Part shown: positions 1-11,155 of the stretch, one piece after another
Position numbering within the stretch: the first letter of the stretch is position 1
Layout: every line of letters starts with the position of its first letter
Origin: Saposhnikovia divaricata
Lineage: Eukaryota > Streptophyta > Magnoliopsida > Apiales > Apiaceae
Length of the DNA stretch: 64,000 bases
Assembly: GCA_036435485.1 (NCBI GenBank)
Contig: CM071596.1
Coordinates: forward strand, 18,440,001 to 18,504,000
Direction of reading: 5' to 3'
Translations under genes and position numbers: made by a program
Notes under the pieces: model-generated
The model's input: only the letters and a program-made list of their open reading frames with translations
The model's database searches: none
Told to the model about the DNA's origin: nothing

Positions 1-329
1 CACCTAAACTATTTTCCTGGAACAGTTTTTTTCTGTACAATATCGAAAAGTTTTTTTTATTTGTTTTAATGATTCTAGATGATATGTGGGTGTGAAGCAC
101 AATGTCGAGATAATTTATTTAAATTGATAATTTTTATTAAATTTTTATAAGAATTATTTTATTTATTACAAAAATACTTTAAAAAATGATAAAAGTACAA
201 AAGAAAACTGTTATGTATCTCAAGAGGTTATAATAAAATAATTTTAGTTACATCAAAATTCTAATAATTTTAGAAGACATGCATCTAGAAGAAAGTACCA
301 TTAAAACAAAATTTCACTTATTAATGATA
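1..329. other. AT-rich spacer, no gene seen
   Basis: The stretch is strongly AT-rich with frequent stops in all frames. No coding region, terminus or repeat boundary could be recognised before the Helitron 3' end at 330. Confidence 0.6.
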
Positions 330-722
330 CTAGCTTATAGCCCGTGCAAAGCACGGGTTACTTTTAAATACTTTTAAAATTATATGATTAAATAAAATAG
401 AGTATAATAATTTATTATGAATATAATTTAACTTTGTAATTAATTAATAAAATTATTAGTAATAATAATAGTTATTTAATAAATGATATGTATTGATTAG
501 AACTAAGAATATAAAATTTTAATTTAAATTTGTTATTGACGGGATTCGAACCTTGGATCTTTAGAAGGGGGATTTAAATATAGAATATTCTTTATTATTA
601 GATCTAACGGCTATCATCTATTTACTAAATATCTAACTGTCACTATTTTTTTAGATGATTGAACCAAGTTGAACCAAGCAACTAAATTATACCCCTATTT
701 GCTTATTACATAATAGTATAGA
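330..722 (-). mobile_element. Short non-autonomous Helitron
   Basis: On the minus strand the element would start with TC (complement of GA at 721-722) followed by a TATACTATTATG-type sequence and end with CTAG (330-333). The hairpin cccgtgc-aaa-gcacggg at 341-357 lies just inside the end. A subterminal GC-rich hairpin, a CTAG 3' end and a TCTATACTA-like 5' end are the accepted hallmarks of plant Helitrons. The CTAG is followed on the minus strand by T, as expected for A/T insertion. There is no coding capacity, so any mobility depends on Rep/helicase supplied elsewhere. The outer base at the 5' side is not the expected A, so that boundary is less certain. Confidence 0.55.
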
Positions 723-861
723 CTAGTTTATATATTTTTAATTTTTTATAATTTGTTTATAGTTTAGTATAATAATATTATAAATATTAATTTTAATATG
801 TTATTGGAAAAATTCGAACCTTACATCTTTATATATAATAATATTTAGTATTAAATATAAA

Positions 862-1223
862 CTAGCTTATAGCCCGTGCAAAGCACGGGTGACTTTTAAG
901 CTTTTTTTTTTATAATTTGTTCATAAGTTTATATAATTTTATAATATTAATTTTAATATGTTATTGAAAGAATTTGAAATTTACATCTTTGTATATAATA
1001 ATTTTTAATATTAAATGTAAATTAATATGTTGGCGGGAATCGAACCTTAGACCTCTGTATATAACAACTTTTAGTATTATTGTATTTAACGGTTATGATC
1101 TATTTAAGTTGAAGATCTAACGGTTGTGAATGAGGGATAACAAAAAATGAGGGGATAACCAAAAATAGAGGGTTAAGCAAAATACAAATTATACCCCCTT
1201 TCGCTTGTTATAATATAGTATAG
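862..1223 (-). mobile_element. Short non-autonomous Helitron
   Basis: The CTAG end lies at 862-865 with the same 7-bp-stem hairpin at 873-889 as in the element at 330. The 5' TC is the complement of GA at 1222-1223 and is followed on the plus strand by T, giving a proper A/T insertion context. It belongs to the same family as 330-722. It has no coding sequence. Confidence 0.6.
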
Positions 1224-1439
1224 ATTACTATGTTGTTGGCGGGAATCGAAACTTGGACCTCTGTATATAACAACTTTTAATATTGTTGTATCTAACAATC
1301 ATGATCTATTTGAGTTCAAGATCTAACGGTTGTGAGTGGGGGATAACAAAAAATGAGAGGATAACCAAAAATAGGGGGTTAACCAAACTATAAATTATAC
1401 CACATTTCGCTTATTATAGTATTGCATAGATAGTATAGA
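1028..1439. repeat. Tandem duplication of a Helitron 5' half
   Basis: The segment from about 1028 to 1223 is repeated with roughly 85-90% identity from about 1234 to 1439 (offset 206-216 bp). Both copies end in the Helitron 5' terminus (GA on the plus strand at 1222-1223 and 1438-1439). Both contain a tRNA B-box-like stretch on the minus strand (ggttcgattccc-type in copy 1, one mismatch in copy 2). Confidence 0.75.
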
Positions 1440-1441
1440 TA

Positions 1442-2030
1442 CTAGCATATAATCCGTGCAAAGCACGGGCTATCATATATTATTATTATGAATTAATATA
1501 TTAATTATTTATTTTAATATAAAATTTTAATTTATATTAATAAATATTATAATTAAATTTAAATTTACATATGTTTCGTACTTAATTTCATGACATAAAT
1601 ATCATTAATTTAATGTTATCTTTAAATTTATTGTTAAATATCTTAAGAATTCAATTGATATTTTTAAAAAATTATTTATTGTAACATAAAATCGTAGAAG
1701 AAAGAATCATAGGAAAAAATGTATGCGGACGATGATTTTAATTAAGATATAATTGAAAACGTTTATAATTATACAAAACAAGTGGTTTTCTATTTTTAAT
1801 AAATTATACATAATTTAATTCAATTTGAAATTTTTAACACATTTTTCTAATTTTTTAAAAATATAATTTAGTGTTACAATTGGATTTAGCTGCATTATTA
1901 AAAGTGTTGTGATTAGTTAACTATAAATTTTTATAAATTTACCCTTTTCAATTAAAAAAAGAAATTAGGCAATAATTAAAATTATTCAATTAAAATCAAG
2001 TTATCTAACCCGTGATTTAGTATCACGGAA
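1442..2030 (-). mobile_element. Helitron 3' end with related internal DNA
   Basis: CTAG at 1442-1445 directly abuts the preceding Helitron 5' end, with the hairpin ccgtgc-aaa-gcacgg at 1454-1468. The DNA from about 1520 to 1830 is clearly related to 51750-52020 on the same strand, and the latter leads into a Helitron 5' terminus at 52882. The two loci therefore look like copies of one family. The 5' end of this copy was not found, so the right boundary is approximate. Confidence 0.45.
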
Positions 2031-2138
2031 AATATGTCCACAAATATGGTGCAAGACTTTTATAAAATCATTCTTACATATTTCGAAAGGATAAGGTTAG
2101 TCTCCAAAAAAAATTTGTGCTGCAAAACCTTGAAGTTG

Positions 2139-2428
2139 TGAAATAAATTTATGAAAATGTGAAATGGTGTTTTGGGATTCCGGTAATATCGTGAACAAGC
2201 CTTTTCAATTGCTTTTTCTTGATGGATCAAACCACAATATATAGGCTACATCAATACACCTTTATTCCAAAAGTAACCGTCCATTTAATTGTAAATTAAT
2301 GTCATTATGTAGATATATTTGTAACATACACATTCAATACTAACATAATTAATATTTCAGTTTTCAAATGCATTTCTTAATACATTTTATTCTTATATTA
2401 TATTTGATAAAAAAAGTCAAATATAACA
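2139..2428 (-). repeat. 3' LTR of the decayed Copia-type element
   Basis: It starts TGAAATAAAT and ends AAATATAACA on the plus strand and is about 90% identical by eye to 7757-8046. The flank inside the element (2429 onward) is purine-rich on the minus strand, as expected for a polypurine tract. Confidence 0.65.
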
Positions 2429-3731
2429 TCTCTCACTTGACTTATTTTGTCAAATATTCCTTTTAACTCACACCTTTCAAAATTAAACATAATTCAAATA
2501 TTCACTCCCACTATTCGTCAGAATGATAGCTAAACCAACATGTTTAATAAAAATTTACGTAAAAATACTCTACTATCATATCACTATATCACTAATGAAA
2601 TGTATATTACATTGTCATTTACATTTCTTACGACATATTCATGTTCCTTATTTCCCAACTTTACCTCCATAAAAAAAAAATAGTGTTCAGAAGCTGAATT
2701 CTCATGATTAATAACACATTCGATACCTATACCGTAATAACCAATTAGTCCAGGCACGTCTGCCTTATATACCAATTAATACAACATACTCTTCGGGTAC
2801 TTGATCATGATCCTCTTTACAGCCTCTCACTAGGCTCAACAAAAATTGTTTCACTATCCACTCACAAGGACAACTACATATGCCAAGTCAAGTCAATCGA
2901 TCACACAACATAAAATACATCGAACTTCCGACTACTTGCACATATAACACATTTAGTGGTTCCATTTCCACTTTTATCATTCCCCATTACCAACAGGGTT
3001 GGCGCCGGACTGCAATTCTGCATCCAAAAATGATTAAGCATTTCACTCGGATACCTTTCTGGTTCAAACTAAATATTAAATATTTAATTCCCTTAACTTA
3101 TCAGATTTCACCCGTATTCTCAATTTTTCTACTAAGCTCCAACTTAGTTATGTTGAGCATTTAATATTTTTCGACAAAAATATATCGTTAACATATACTG
3201 ATAATATTATAAACAAACTCCCACTTCTGAAAATATAGACACAATTGTCTAATTCATTCTCGGCAAAATTTTCTCAATTTCTGCGTAAAACCTTTCGCAA
3301 TTGGACATACTTCTAGACACACGCCTCAATATTTAAAAAAACTTTTATTGTCATAATCACATAGATGACAATTAAATGTCTTGTATTCTCAAATACAGTT
3401 TCTTATTCCTCGGAATATTTCTGAAAATAGCTTTCCTATTTTCAATCATTTAACAATTTTCTGATCCTTCCCACTTCCAAGAAGGTGTCAATGATATTTC
3501 CCTTTTCAAGGCATTTACCCTTATTCTTTTTATGAGTTCCTCTAGCTCAGTCAAATAATTACTTGTTAGCAAACTAATATTTCACATGCTCTCTATTCTA
3601 AGCATCACTTTCCAAATTGTCTCGAAATAATCAAATTTTATTTTCTGGCTCCAACTAGCAATGCTGGCATTATTCTTTTCTCCATAAACCATATTAAAAT
3701 ATTACTATAACTCTCAATGGGCCATTGATTA
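2429..3731. other. Decayed internal region, no gene recognised
   Basis: Short ORFs exist on both strands (for example 2584-2775 minus and 2880-3164 plus), but none shows a known motif or codon pattern. Part of 3590-3660 resembles 4845-4940, hinting at an old internal repeat. Confidence 0.5.
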
Positions 3732-3740
3732 AAATGAGAT

Positions 3741-4599
3741 TTTTTTTTTTTTTGACAAACAAGAAATTGTATTAACTAGCATCAAACCAATCACAGCCAG
3801 GACAAAACCCCGAACTGACAGTACAATCTGACAGGAAACAAATAAACGAACTAACCAAGTAGTCGCTTATGTTTACAGACTGTTTTACATCATGAATAAT
3901 AATATTCTTAGAATTAAAAAAGATTAAAGTAGCTTTCCGATCAATCCAATTTGCACCATTCCTGAAGCCAGTAATATCGCAAATGACCTTCACATACGCA
4001 CTACCTGTAGCCCATTGTTCAGCAACACCCCAGCTATCTACATGCCGAAGACCAGCTATAGACATGCCGAAAGTGAAACCCCAGCTATCTACATGCCGAA
4101 ACCCAGCTATAGACATGCCGCGAATGAAATATCTCATTTTATGAACAAATTCTAGTTGTGAAAAGTAAGCTCTTGCAATACCCAACAGCAGCCCCAAATC
4201 AATGCAAACATTACAGATCTCCCACCAAGCCACAAAAATCCTTTCCAAATTAGCCCGGAACCAAACCCATAACAACATACAAATAAACAAACCAAACTCG
4301 CCAACAGACGAGACGAAAAACACGCCAAAAGACGAGACAAAGATTCAAAATCAAAGTCCTCGGAATAACACCAAATTTTGGTATGAAGTTGAGGAGGAGA
4401 AATGGAATCTCAAGATATTTTTTATTTTCAGAACTAGCTCAAAATCAGAAACAGATCTGAGAAAATTCTAAAGAATTTTCGGAGCTTTATTGAATTAAAA
4501 GTGTGAGAAAAGAGAGGAGGGAGGGGGACGAAGATGGAAGAAGGAGGAGAGGCGGAGGGTCGGCGGCTTGATTTAACCGACTCTCATGAGAGAGAGAGT
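3741..4599 (-). mobile_element. Poly(A)-tailed retroposon (LINE or processed transcript)
   Basis: On the minus strand this roughly 0.86-kb segment ends in a run of 13-14 A (plus-strand T run, 3740-3753). It is flanked by a direct repeat beginning aaatgagat followed by T's (3732-3740 and 4600-4608, up to 16 bp if the T's are counted). A 3' oligo(A) tail and a long target duplication are the signature of target-primed reverse transcription. It contains overlapping minus-strand ORFs (3772-4323 and 4152-4340) without a family I recognise. It may be the 3' end of a LINE or a retroposed host transcript; the sequence alone does not decide. Confidence 0.6.
4028..4129. repeat. 51-bp tandem duplication inside the retroposon
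   Basis: Two copies of a 51-bp unit (4028-4078 and 4079-4129) are head to tail with few differences. Within each unit a shorter motif (agctat...acatgccg) occurs twice. In the minus-strand ORF this gives a repeated 17-residue segment starting GMSIAG. Confidence 0.8.
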
Positions 4600-5075
4600 A
4601 AATGAGATTTTTTTTAAGCATAAGATATCTTGTTTAGGTAACATGAGCAACAACCAAGCTACAAGTCACACACTCAAATTCTTGTGCGCATCTTTCGCAC
4701 ATTACATTCGATATGTACATAGTAATAAACCAATAACTTCTTGTTTATTTAATTCCGGACACTTGTCCCAATCAAAATTGAATTATTTCAAAAATAATCA
4801 TTCATTTATGTTCATCATAAATTTTCCTTTTTTCATTTTTATATGCTCTTTATTCTGAGCATCATAAAAATATTTCTTATAATATATCATTTTTAAAATC
4901 GATATATTTTTAGATTGTCTCCAAACAATCTTTATTCCCCCTTTTGGCTCTGCTCAATAAAATATTAAACACAAACTTTCTTTCCTTTCCGCTCTATGTT
5001 GTGAGAGCCACATAAATTTTCTTCAAGCACGTTCACTATTCCGTGCATCAATGAGGGTTTACAAATGTTAATGTT

Positions 5076-5366
5076 TGAAGTATAGAGGAAAAATTATAGA
5101 TATAAAATATATGGGAGTTCCCGGGTATGTGTTGAACAAGGCCTCTCTCTAAATGATTGCCTTCTTTTCTTTAACACAAGTAACTATATAGGACATTTCT
5201 CAAATCACCTTCACCCCAAATTGTAACTGTCCATATAACATTTAATCATTGCATTGATGTACATTTAATTGCATTAACCTCATAATCAATACATACTTGT
5301 AATTTATGTATTTATATTCTTATATTTACACATTATTTTATTTGCTAAAATAAGTTAAATACAACA
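5076..5366 (-). repeat. Diverged LTR related to 2139-2428 and 7757-8046
   Basis: About 291 bp, starting TGAAGTATAG and ending AAATACAACA. It follows the same order of short blocks as the 290-bp LTRs (tatatagg, ccaaa.tgtaac, ttatattcttatat, aagt.aaata). It is more diverged than the other two are from each other, so it is probably a solo LTR or relic of a sister family nested in the element. Confidence 0.5.
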
Positions 5367-5965
5367 GCTATCCCAACAATAATAAAAGGCTAGTTTGGCA
5401 CAAAAAACAATTGAAAAAAATTTAGCAAACAACAAAAAGGACAAATTAGGAAAATGGACACTAATTAATAAGGTCAAAGAAAATGACACTAAAGAATATA
5501 ATTAACACATGATACAAACAATACAGCTAAAAGAACATTAATTTTTTCGTTAGATCGAAGAAAAAAAATATCAAACCACACAATATGAACATAAAATATA
5601 AACTAACGTAAATGAAATCTAAACTCGGATGATCATCCAGCCAGAAAAGAAAACAAGGATGCTAAATGTGAAAAGAAAAATCTGTATAAGAAAATTGTCA
5701 AACCTATAATACAACACACAAAAAAAATTCTAATGGAACCAAAAAAAAATACTAACACGTGGACATGGATAACACATGCTGACATATTAAACATAGAAAA
5801 ATAAATCACATGAACCTGAAAATAAACATATAATATGCACTTACAAAAATCAAAACAAAACCATCTAATACATAAAGAGTTAAATATGACTCAAGGCAAA
5901 CAACTATTTTAAAAAAAATTAACTAAGCATGGCACATGGATATATAAAAGAATAATACATCACTT
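5367..5965. other. AT-rich spacer, nothing recognised
   Basis: A-rich DNA with no ORF of note and no boundary signal between the diverged LTR and the Helitron 5' end. Confidence 0.5.
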
Positions 5966-6100
5966 TCTATATATAATAGAGCAACACAGGGGTAAAATGA
6001 GCCAATAAACCCCCTGTGAAAGTACAGTTATATCCTTACAATTTATAAAATTATATGAAATGCCACTCTTTTATTTAAATGGGAAAAAATGAGTTTTTTT

Positions 6101-6165
6101 GTGGTGAATCGAACCTAGAACCCCCTCTACACAAGTTATCCTACCAACCACTATGCTACATGAAC
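6101..6165 (-). other. tRNA-like module (Pol III A and B boxes)
   Basis: On the minus strand an A-box-like TAGCATAGTGGTTGG is followed about 30 nt later by a B-box-like GGTTCGATTC. It lacks a foldable acceptor stem and anticodon arm, so it is tRNA-derived or tRNA-mimicking rather than a tRNA gene. Confidence 0.5.
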
Positions 6166-6516
6166 TTTTTTGTTTTGAGTTAAAAAATCTTTTACATAAA
6201 CCCGACCTCGCCATTATCTTATTTTTACTATTATTTTAAAAATATTATATTTTAACTTTCACAATATGGTACACATCCATCCATTCTTTCTACATATAAT
6301 AAGAGAACAAGAGGATTTTTAGGGATTTTTTGAGCCAATAAATCCTCTATGAAATTACGATTATACCCTTACAAGTTATAAAATTATATATAATAGAGCA
6401 ACACAGGGGTAAAATGAGTCAATAAACCCCCTGTGAAAGTACAGTTATGCCCTTACAATTTATAAAATTACATGAAATGCCACTCTTTTATTTAAATGGG
6501 AAAAAAATGAGTTTTT

Positions 6517-6581
6517 GTGGTGAATCAAACCTAAAACCTCCTCTACACAAGTTATCCTACCAACCACTGTGCTACATGAAC
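6517..6581 (-). other. tRNA-like module, second copy
   Basis: This is the copy of 6101-6165 in the second 417-bp unit. The A-box-like part is kept. The B-box core is altered (the G of TTCGA is lost). Confidence 0.45.
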
Positions 6582-6856
6582 TTTTTTGTTTTGAGTTAAA
6601 AATTTTTTTACATAAACCCGACCTCGCCATTATCTTATTTTTACTATTATTTTAAAAATATTATATTTTAACTTTCACAATATGGTACACATCCATCCAT
6701 TCTTTCTACATATAATAAGAGAACAAGGGGATTTTTAGGGGGGTTTTTGAGCCAATAAATCCTCTATGAAATTACGATTATACCCTTACAAGTTATAAAA
6801 TTACATGAAATTTCACTCTCTTATTTAAATGGAAAAAATTAGTAAATTTTATTTTT

Positions 6857-6921
6857 ATGGTGAATCGTACCTAGAACCTCCTCCACACAATTTATCCTAC
6901 TAACCTTTGTGCTGCATGGAC
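6857..6921 (-). other. tRNA-like module, third diverged copy
   Basis: The same layout as 6101-6165 with more changes in both boxes. It lies in the diverged third repeat. Confidence 0.35.
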
Positions 6922-7743
6922 TTTATTATTTTGAATTAATAAACCTTTTACACAAACCCGACCTCTCCATTATCTTATTTTTACTATTATTTCAATTTTT
7001 TAGTAAAAATAATGGTGACTCATATTATTTAAAAAATATTATATTTTATGTTTCACAATATGGTACACAATCTATCTATTACTATAAATTAAACCACAAC
7101 ACAAGTGTAAAAAGTGTCATTTTAATGGTTGTGAACTTACGATAATATTTCTATATGTTTAAAAATTACAAAAGCACCATCCCTTTAATATTTATGCAAA
7201 CAATATATGAAATTATGTTGGTATTGGGAATCAGCCCTCTCGTAATTTCGGATTATAATTCTATGCGACTTATATATCTTGATGAGATATTTAAAGAAAT
7301 AAATATTAAGGAGCGTACTAATTTTATCTGGAAAGTATTGTATGATGAGTATTATTCACATTGATGATATGTCTTTTTATCATTGTTCTAAAAGAAATTG
7401 TGTTATAACTTATACAATATATTTATATGCTATAAAACATCCTTTTTTATGCTCATTTGATCTATACATAAATAAAATAATACATAAATTAAAATACTGA
7501 TATTATAATATGTATGAACATAAAAGGTTCAATTATATTCAAAAATATCCTTCAATCGTAAAATTATACAGAATTTATAGCAATTGCTAGAGGATGACCC
7601 GTGCCTCGCACAAATTATTATGCTAGTATATTAAAATAACTCAACCAAATAGAGGGACTGATTAGAAGAAGTGGATTTGACACGGAAACAGCAGACAGAT
7701 GCAATAACCAGCCATCTTGGAAGAAAAGTGGAAGGACTCCCGG

Positions 7744-7755
7744 GCTCTAATACCA
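7744..7755 (-). other. Primer binding site of the decayed Copia-type element
   Basis: On the minus strand it reads TGGTATTAGAGC, one change from the site complementary to the 3' end of plant initiator Met-tRNA. It lies one base inside the 5' LTR end at 7757. Confidence 0.65.
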
Positions 7756-7756
7756 G

Positions 7757-8046
7757 TGAAATAAATTTATGAAAATATGAAATGGTGTTTTGGGATTCCG
7801 GTAATATTGTGAACAAAGCTTTTTCAATTGATTTTTCTTGATGGACCAAACCACAATATATAGGCTACATCAATACACCTTCATCCCAAAAGTAACCGCC
7901 CATTTAATTGTAAATTAATGTCATTATGTAGATATATTTGTAACCTACACATTTAATACTAACATAATTAATATTTCAGTTTTCAAATACATTTCTTAAT
8001 ACATTTTATTCTTATATTATATTTGATAAAGAAGTCAAATATAACA
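7757..8046 (-). repeat. 5' LTR of the decayed Copia-type element
   Basis: 290 bp with TG...CA ends, partner of 2139-2428. It is placed as the 5' LTR because the primer site adjoins it on the minus-strand downstream side. Confidence 0.65.
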
Positions 8047-8051
8047 AATTG

Positions 8052-10184
8052 AATATGATTTGTGTTGTGGCCGACGATATTCATATTTTTTTTAACTCAT
8101 TTTCCATTGCATCTTTTTGATCGCTTCCTTAGGCCATTTGGTCAGCAAGTACAAGATTGAGGAGTATAGAGGCTTTTTATTCTATGTTCTGTTGATTTTT
8201 TAGGATTAAATCATGGATAATGCAGAGTACCCAAGTTGATTGGATTCATGATTATTTACTTTTGGATTCTCGATTTTGATTCGAATGACGCGGACTGATA
8301 GGCATGATATAGAATTTGACCATGTAACTAGTATTTTGAATACCGTATAGGGTTGGTTTGCATTTGAAAATGACATTTTCAGCTTTATACTTTTTACTAG
8401 GAATGTCTTGCCCGCTAATGCACGGGATAAATTGTTGATTTTTTTTATTTATGATTTTGTTTATATAAAGAAATTGAATGAAAATGTTAAAGAAATTTTT
8501 TATATTGAATTTATAGTGTAACTTCTTACCGATCTTTTGACCCAAAAATTTTTGTAGTTAATAGCTTTAAATAACATTTTATATAAATTAATATTTTTAT
8601 CTATTTTCTTTTCTTTTGTAAGACATTTTACAATGTACATGTCTTGGAGAGAGTATCTATTCTTGGAAACAATATTTTATACTTGGGATATTTACAAAAA
8701 TACATAACTTTTTGAAAATATTTTCAAAAATAATATTTGAAGTTGCAAGTTCAAATGAGGTTAGAAGGTTAGCACAGCAGGTGAAAATCCGTTACAAATG
8801 GGGTTGCAAATCAGGTTGCAAATATTGCAACCGTATTTTTGAAAAAAAAAATTGAAATTTGGATATTTTTGAGAAAAGTCTTTTTTATACTTTGTATGTA
8901 ATTGTAAGTCATTGACCACTATATTCGTTTTGAATCCACTTGTTCAAAATAAATTCTTTTTATTTTAATAAGTGCCCAATGACATAAGTGTGAATGTCTC
9001 TGAAATGTTAACTGTAGGCTAAAATACACATAAATTATAAAAGAAATATAATTTTAGGATGTACTTGACACTTTGTTATATGTAATTTTTTAAATTAAAA
9101 TTTTATGAACTAATAACGAATGACTTTAAGTCAAGTTCTTAAAATTTTATATTTAAAAATTGAAATAAATCAATTGATGTGTGCCGAAATAAATATTTTT
9201 CTTGTGATCATAATATAAAATTATGTTATAACGACTTCTCGCCATTGCCTTCGGCAATACCTCTATTCAAAATATTAATATATCTTTATATATAATAAGC
9301 GTAAGTGTAATTTTATCAGTTGTATGATTGCCTAAAATAATAACTCTTTATTTATTTAAACTGAAATTTAGTTATTATTTCTCCATTCATCCCACCTATT
9401 TATTTACATTTGAATTGTACATGAAAACTAAGAAAATGTATGTAATATGGGAGAAATCTTAGAAAAATGAGTAAATAAATTTGAAATATTAAAAAATATT
9501 TATTTGTTAATATATTTATAAATACTAAGAATTGACATGTGGAGTACGTTTATAAATTAAAAATATTTAATTTTAATAAACTAATAACCTTGATAAACTT
9601 GTAGATATGCATGTTCCAGGTGCATATTCTTTAGGATTGTTTCTCCTTTTTATATGATAGATAAATATTATAACTCACCTTTTTTTCAAATTAACCAAAG
9701 CAATTGAGATACGTTCATGCGGAGAACATTCTCGTCACTTCAAAATTTTAAAAGTTTTAAGAAACTTTATTTATACAGTCTTCTCTCATAAATTTTCATA
9801 TACATATTTCATTGCTTTTATTTTATAGAAAAATTAATAAATAAGAAATTATGGTAATTTTCTCCTAATGTATAATGGTATTCTTTTTTAAAAAACAATA
9901 GCTGTTTTTTGGTAGTTAAAAAAATACAAATCAAAAACTATAATTGTCTTCATTGGTAAGCGATACTTTGTAGTTTACACTTTGCGCTCTTAGAAATGGT
10001 AAAGCCAATGGACTAATCACGATACCATGCAATTTAGGATTCATGGAATTACTTGTCTATGATATAATAAATATGAGGCTTTCCAGTAACTAAAATCTGA
10101 ATAATTAATTCTACAAAAATTGAACATTTGGAATTTGGATTATTCTAAAAGGGTACTCAAGTCCTCAAATATTGTTGTATATGC
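8052..10184. other. AT-rich spacer with Helitron relics
   Basis: A minus-strand Helitron 3' end is plausible at 8397 (CTAG, then cccgctaatgcacggg at 8407-8422). A plus-strand 5'-end-like TCTTTATATATAATAAGCG starts at 9283. The partners of these ends were not found. Otherwise no gene-like sequence was recognised. Confidence 0.4.
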
Positions 10185-10430
10185 AAGTAAAAAAGCTTTA
10201 ATCACAATGATATGATCGTTCCAGGTAATTTTATACATGTCATTTATTGTTGAAATCCCCTTCTGCAAAGCTGTGGTAGTATCAACATTTAATAGCAATA
10301 ATTTTACTTGCTTTGAGTGCTCCTGAACACCTTATTCATTACTTTGTTAAAATCATCAATCTCAACCGTTAAGCCTTTTCCTTCCGCTATCGAGTCAAAC
10401 CCAATCAGATGCCATAGGTATCCCACCATA
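10185..10430 (-). pseudogene. Decayed alanyl-tRNA synthetase fragment
   Basis: Read on the minus strand from about 10430, the codons give WDTYG, then (past two stops) a degenerate stretch, then EKGLTVEIDDFNKVMNK. Further on, across small indels, they give TTTALQKG and YKITWNDH. This order of motifs matches the part of plant AlaRS after the catalytic core (WDTFGFPLDLTQ..., the EEKGL...GFNKAM segment, then the segment with a TW..DH pattern). Alanyl-tRNA synthetase charges tRNA-Ala, but this piece covers only about 80 residues and carries several stops and indels, so it is dead. The identification rests on remembered family motifs, not on a search. Neighbouring exons were not recognised. Confidence 0.6.
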
Positions 10431-11155
10431 TTGTATATAAAAAGAATGAAATATAACTATAATTTTGAACATCTATGACTTGGGCAACATCAAGATATCA
10501 ATTAAAGTAATTGTTCCTTACTTCATTACTACGTAAAAAGAAAAAGCATAAAAGTTATAAGATTAGGATCTGCTCGCTCATAGTGCCAAGCACAACAATT
10601 CTATGTACTTCAAAACATCTCTAAAAGTAAATTAAATTAAATACAAAAAGTGAATTCTAAATCACTAAAAGAATACTGAATATACCTATTTTTAATTTGG
10701 CAAAATTAACTCCTACTATAAGGTTCTCACTAAATTCCTAATTATGTTTTCCCAGTATAATGATCTTAAGATGAACCTAGATATCCCATGATATATGATC
10801 AAATAATTGACTCATTATGCTATGATAAAGCATATGATTTCGGATCGTTATACTACATGTTCAAATTCTTACTCAACTAAATCAGCAGCAAGAATGGCAC
10901 GTAAAAGTAATGTCCGAGAAGGCAGTGTCTTGTAAGGAATTTCAAAAGATCGAAATGGCGTGAGTGAAGAAAACAACCGATTATAATTTTCCTATCATAT
11001 TTTTCAGGCATTAAATAAGACTGACCTCCTCACTTGCTTCTGAACATCAGCAAACATTTGATTTGCTTTGTTATATGTATTAAACAAAGACCAAAATATT
11101 GCAGTAAAGGATAAATTTATACAAATTTATAGGAGTAATATTTTAGAGATTTTGT
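10431..11155. other. Spacer up to the Copia insertion site
   Basis: AT-rich. It may contain further decayed exons of the minus-strand AlaRS-like sequence (10565-10610 is a weak candidate), but nothing firm. It ends with tttgt (11151-11155), the left target duplication of the Sirevirus-like element. Confidence 0.4.

Larger units (their letters stand above)
5967..6800. repeat. 417-bp tandem repeat in the Helitron
   Basis: Copy 1 (about 5967-6383) and copy 2 (about 6384-6800) are above 95% identical by eye at a constant offset of 416-417 bp. Each unit is bipartite: its last ~95 bp (for example 6291-6384) resemble its first ~90 bp, so unequal exchange between related ends is a likely origin. A third, diverged partial copy follows to about 7080. 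Confidence 0.8.
5966..7626 (+). mobile_element. Non-autonomous Helitron with repeated 5' ends
   Basis: The 5' end is TCTATATATAATAGAGC (5966 on) after a T-rich flank. The 3' end is CTAG at 7623-7626 followed by T, preceded by a cccgtgcctcgcac segment at 7598-7611. The 5' terminus recurs inside the element (near 6289, 6386 and 6706), so its left part is an array of related end sequences. No Rep/helicase ORF is present. The small ORFs at 6909-7145 and 7155-7364 show no known motif. The whole unit interrupts the decayed Copia-type element, a little inside its primer site. Confidence 0.55.
2139..8046 (-). mobile_element. Decayed Copia-type LTR element, 290-bp LTRs
   Basis: Two related 290-bp sequences with TG...CA ends lie at 2139-2428 and 7757-8046. 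Next to the right copy, on the minus strand, is a near-match to the initiator-Met-tRNA primer site (7744-7755, one mismatch), so the right copy is the 5' LTR. A purine-rich stretch next to the left copy fits a polypurine tract. Flanking pentamers agttg (2134-2138) and aattg (8047-8051) match at 4 of 5 positions, as expected for an old target duplication. No gag or pol could be recognised inside, and later insertions (3741-4599, 5966-7626) account for much of the 5.9 kb. It could be a non-autonomous derivative or a fully decayed autonomous one. Confidence 0.6.

Noticed and set aside
8252..8545. Minus-strand ORF of 97 codons
   Set aside because: AT-driven composition (Ile/Lys/Asn-rich), overlaps a Helitron 3' end, no known motif.
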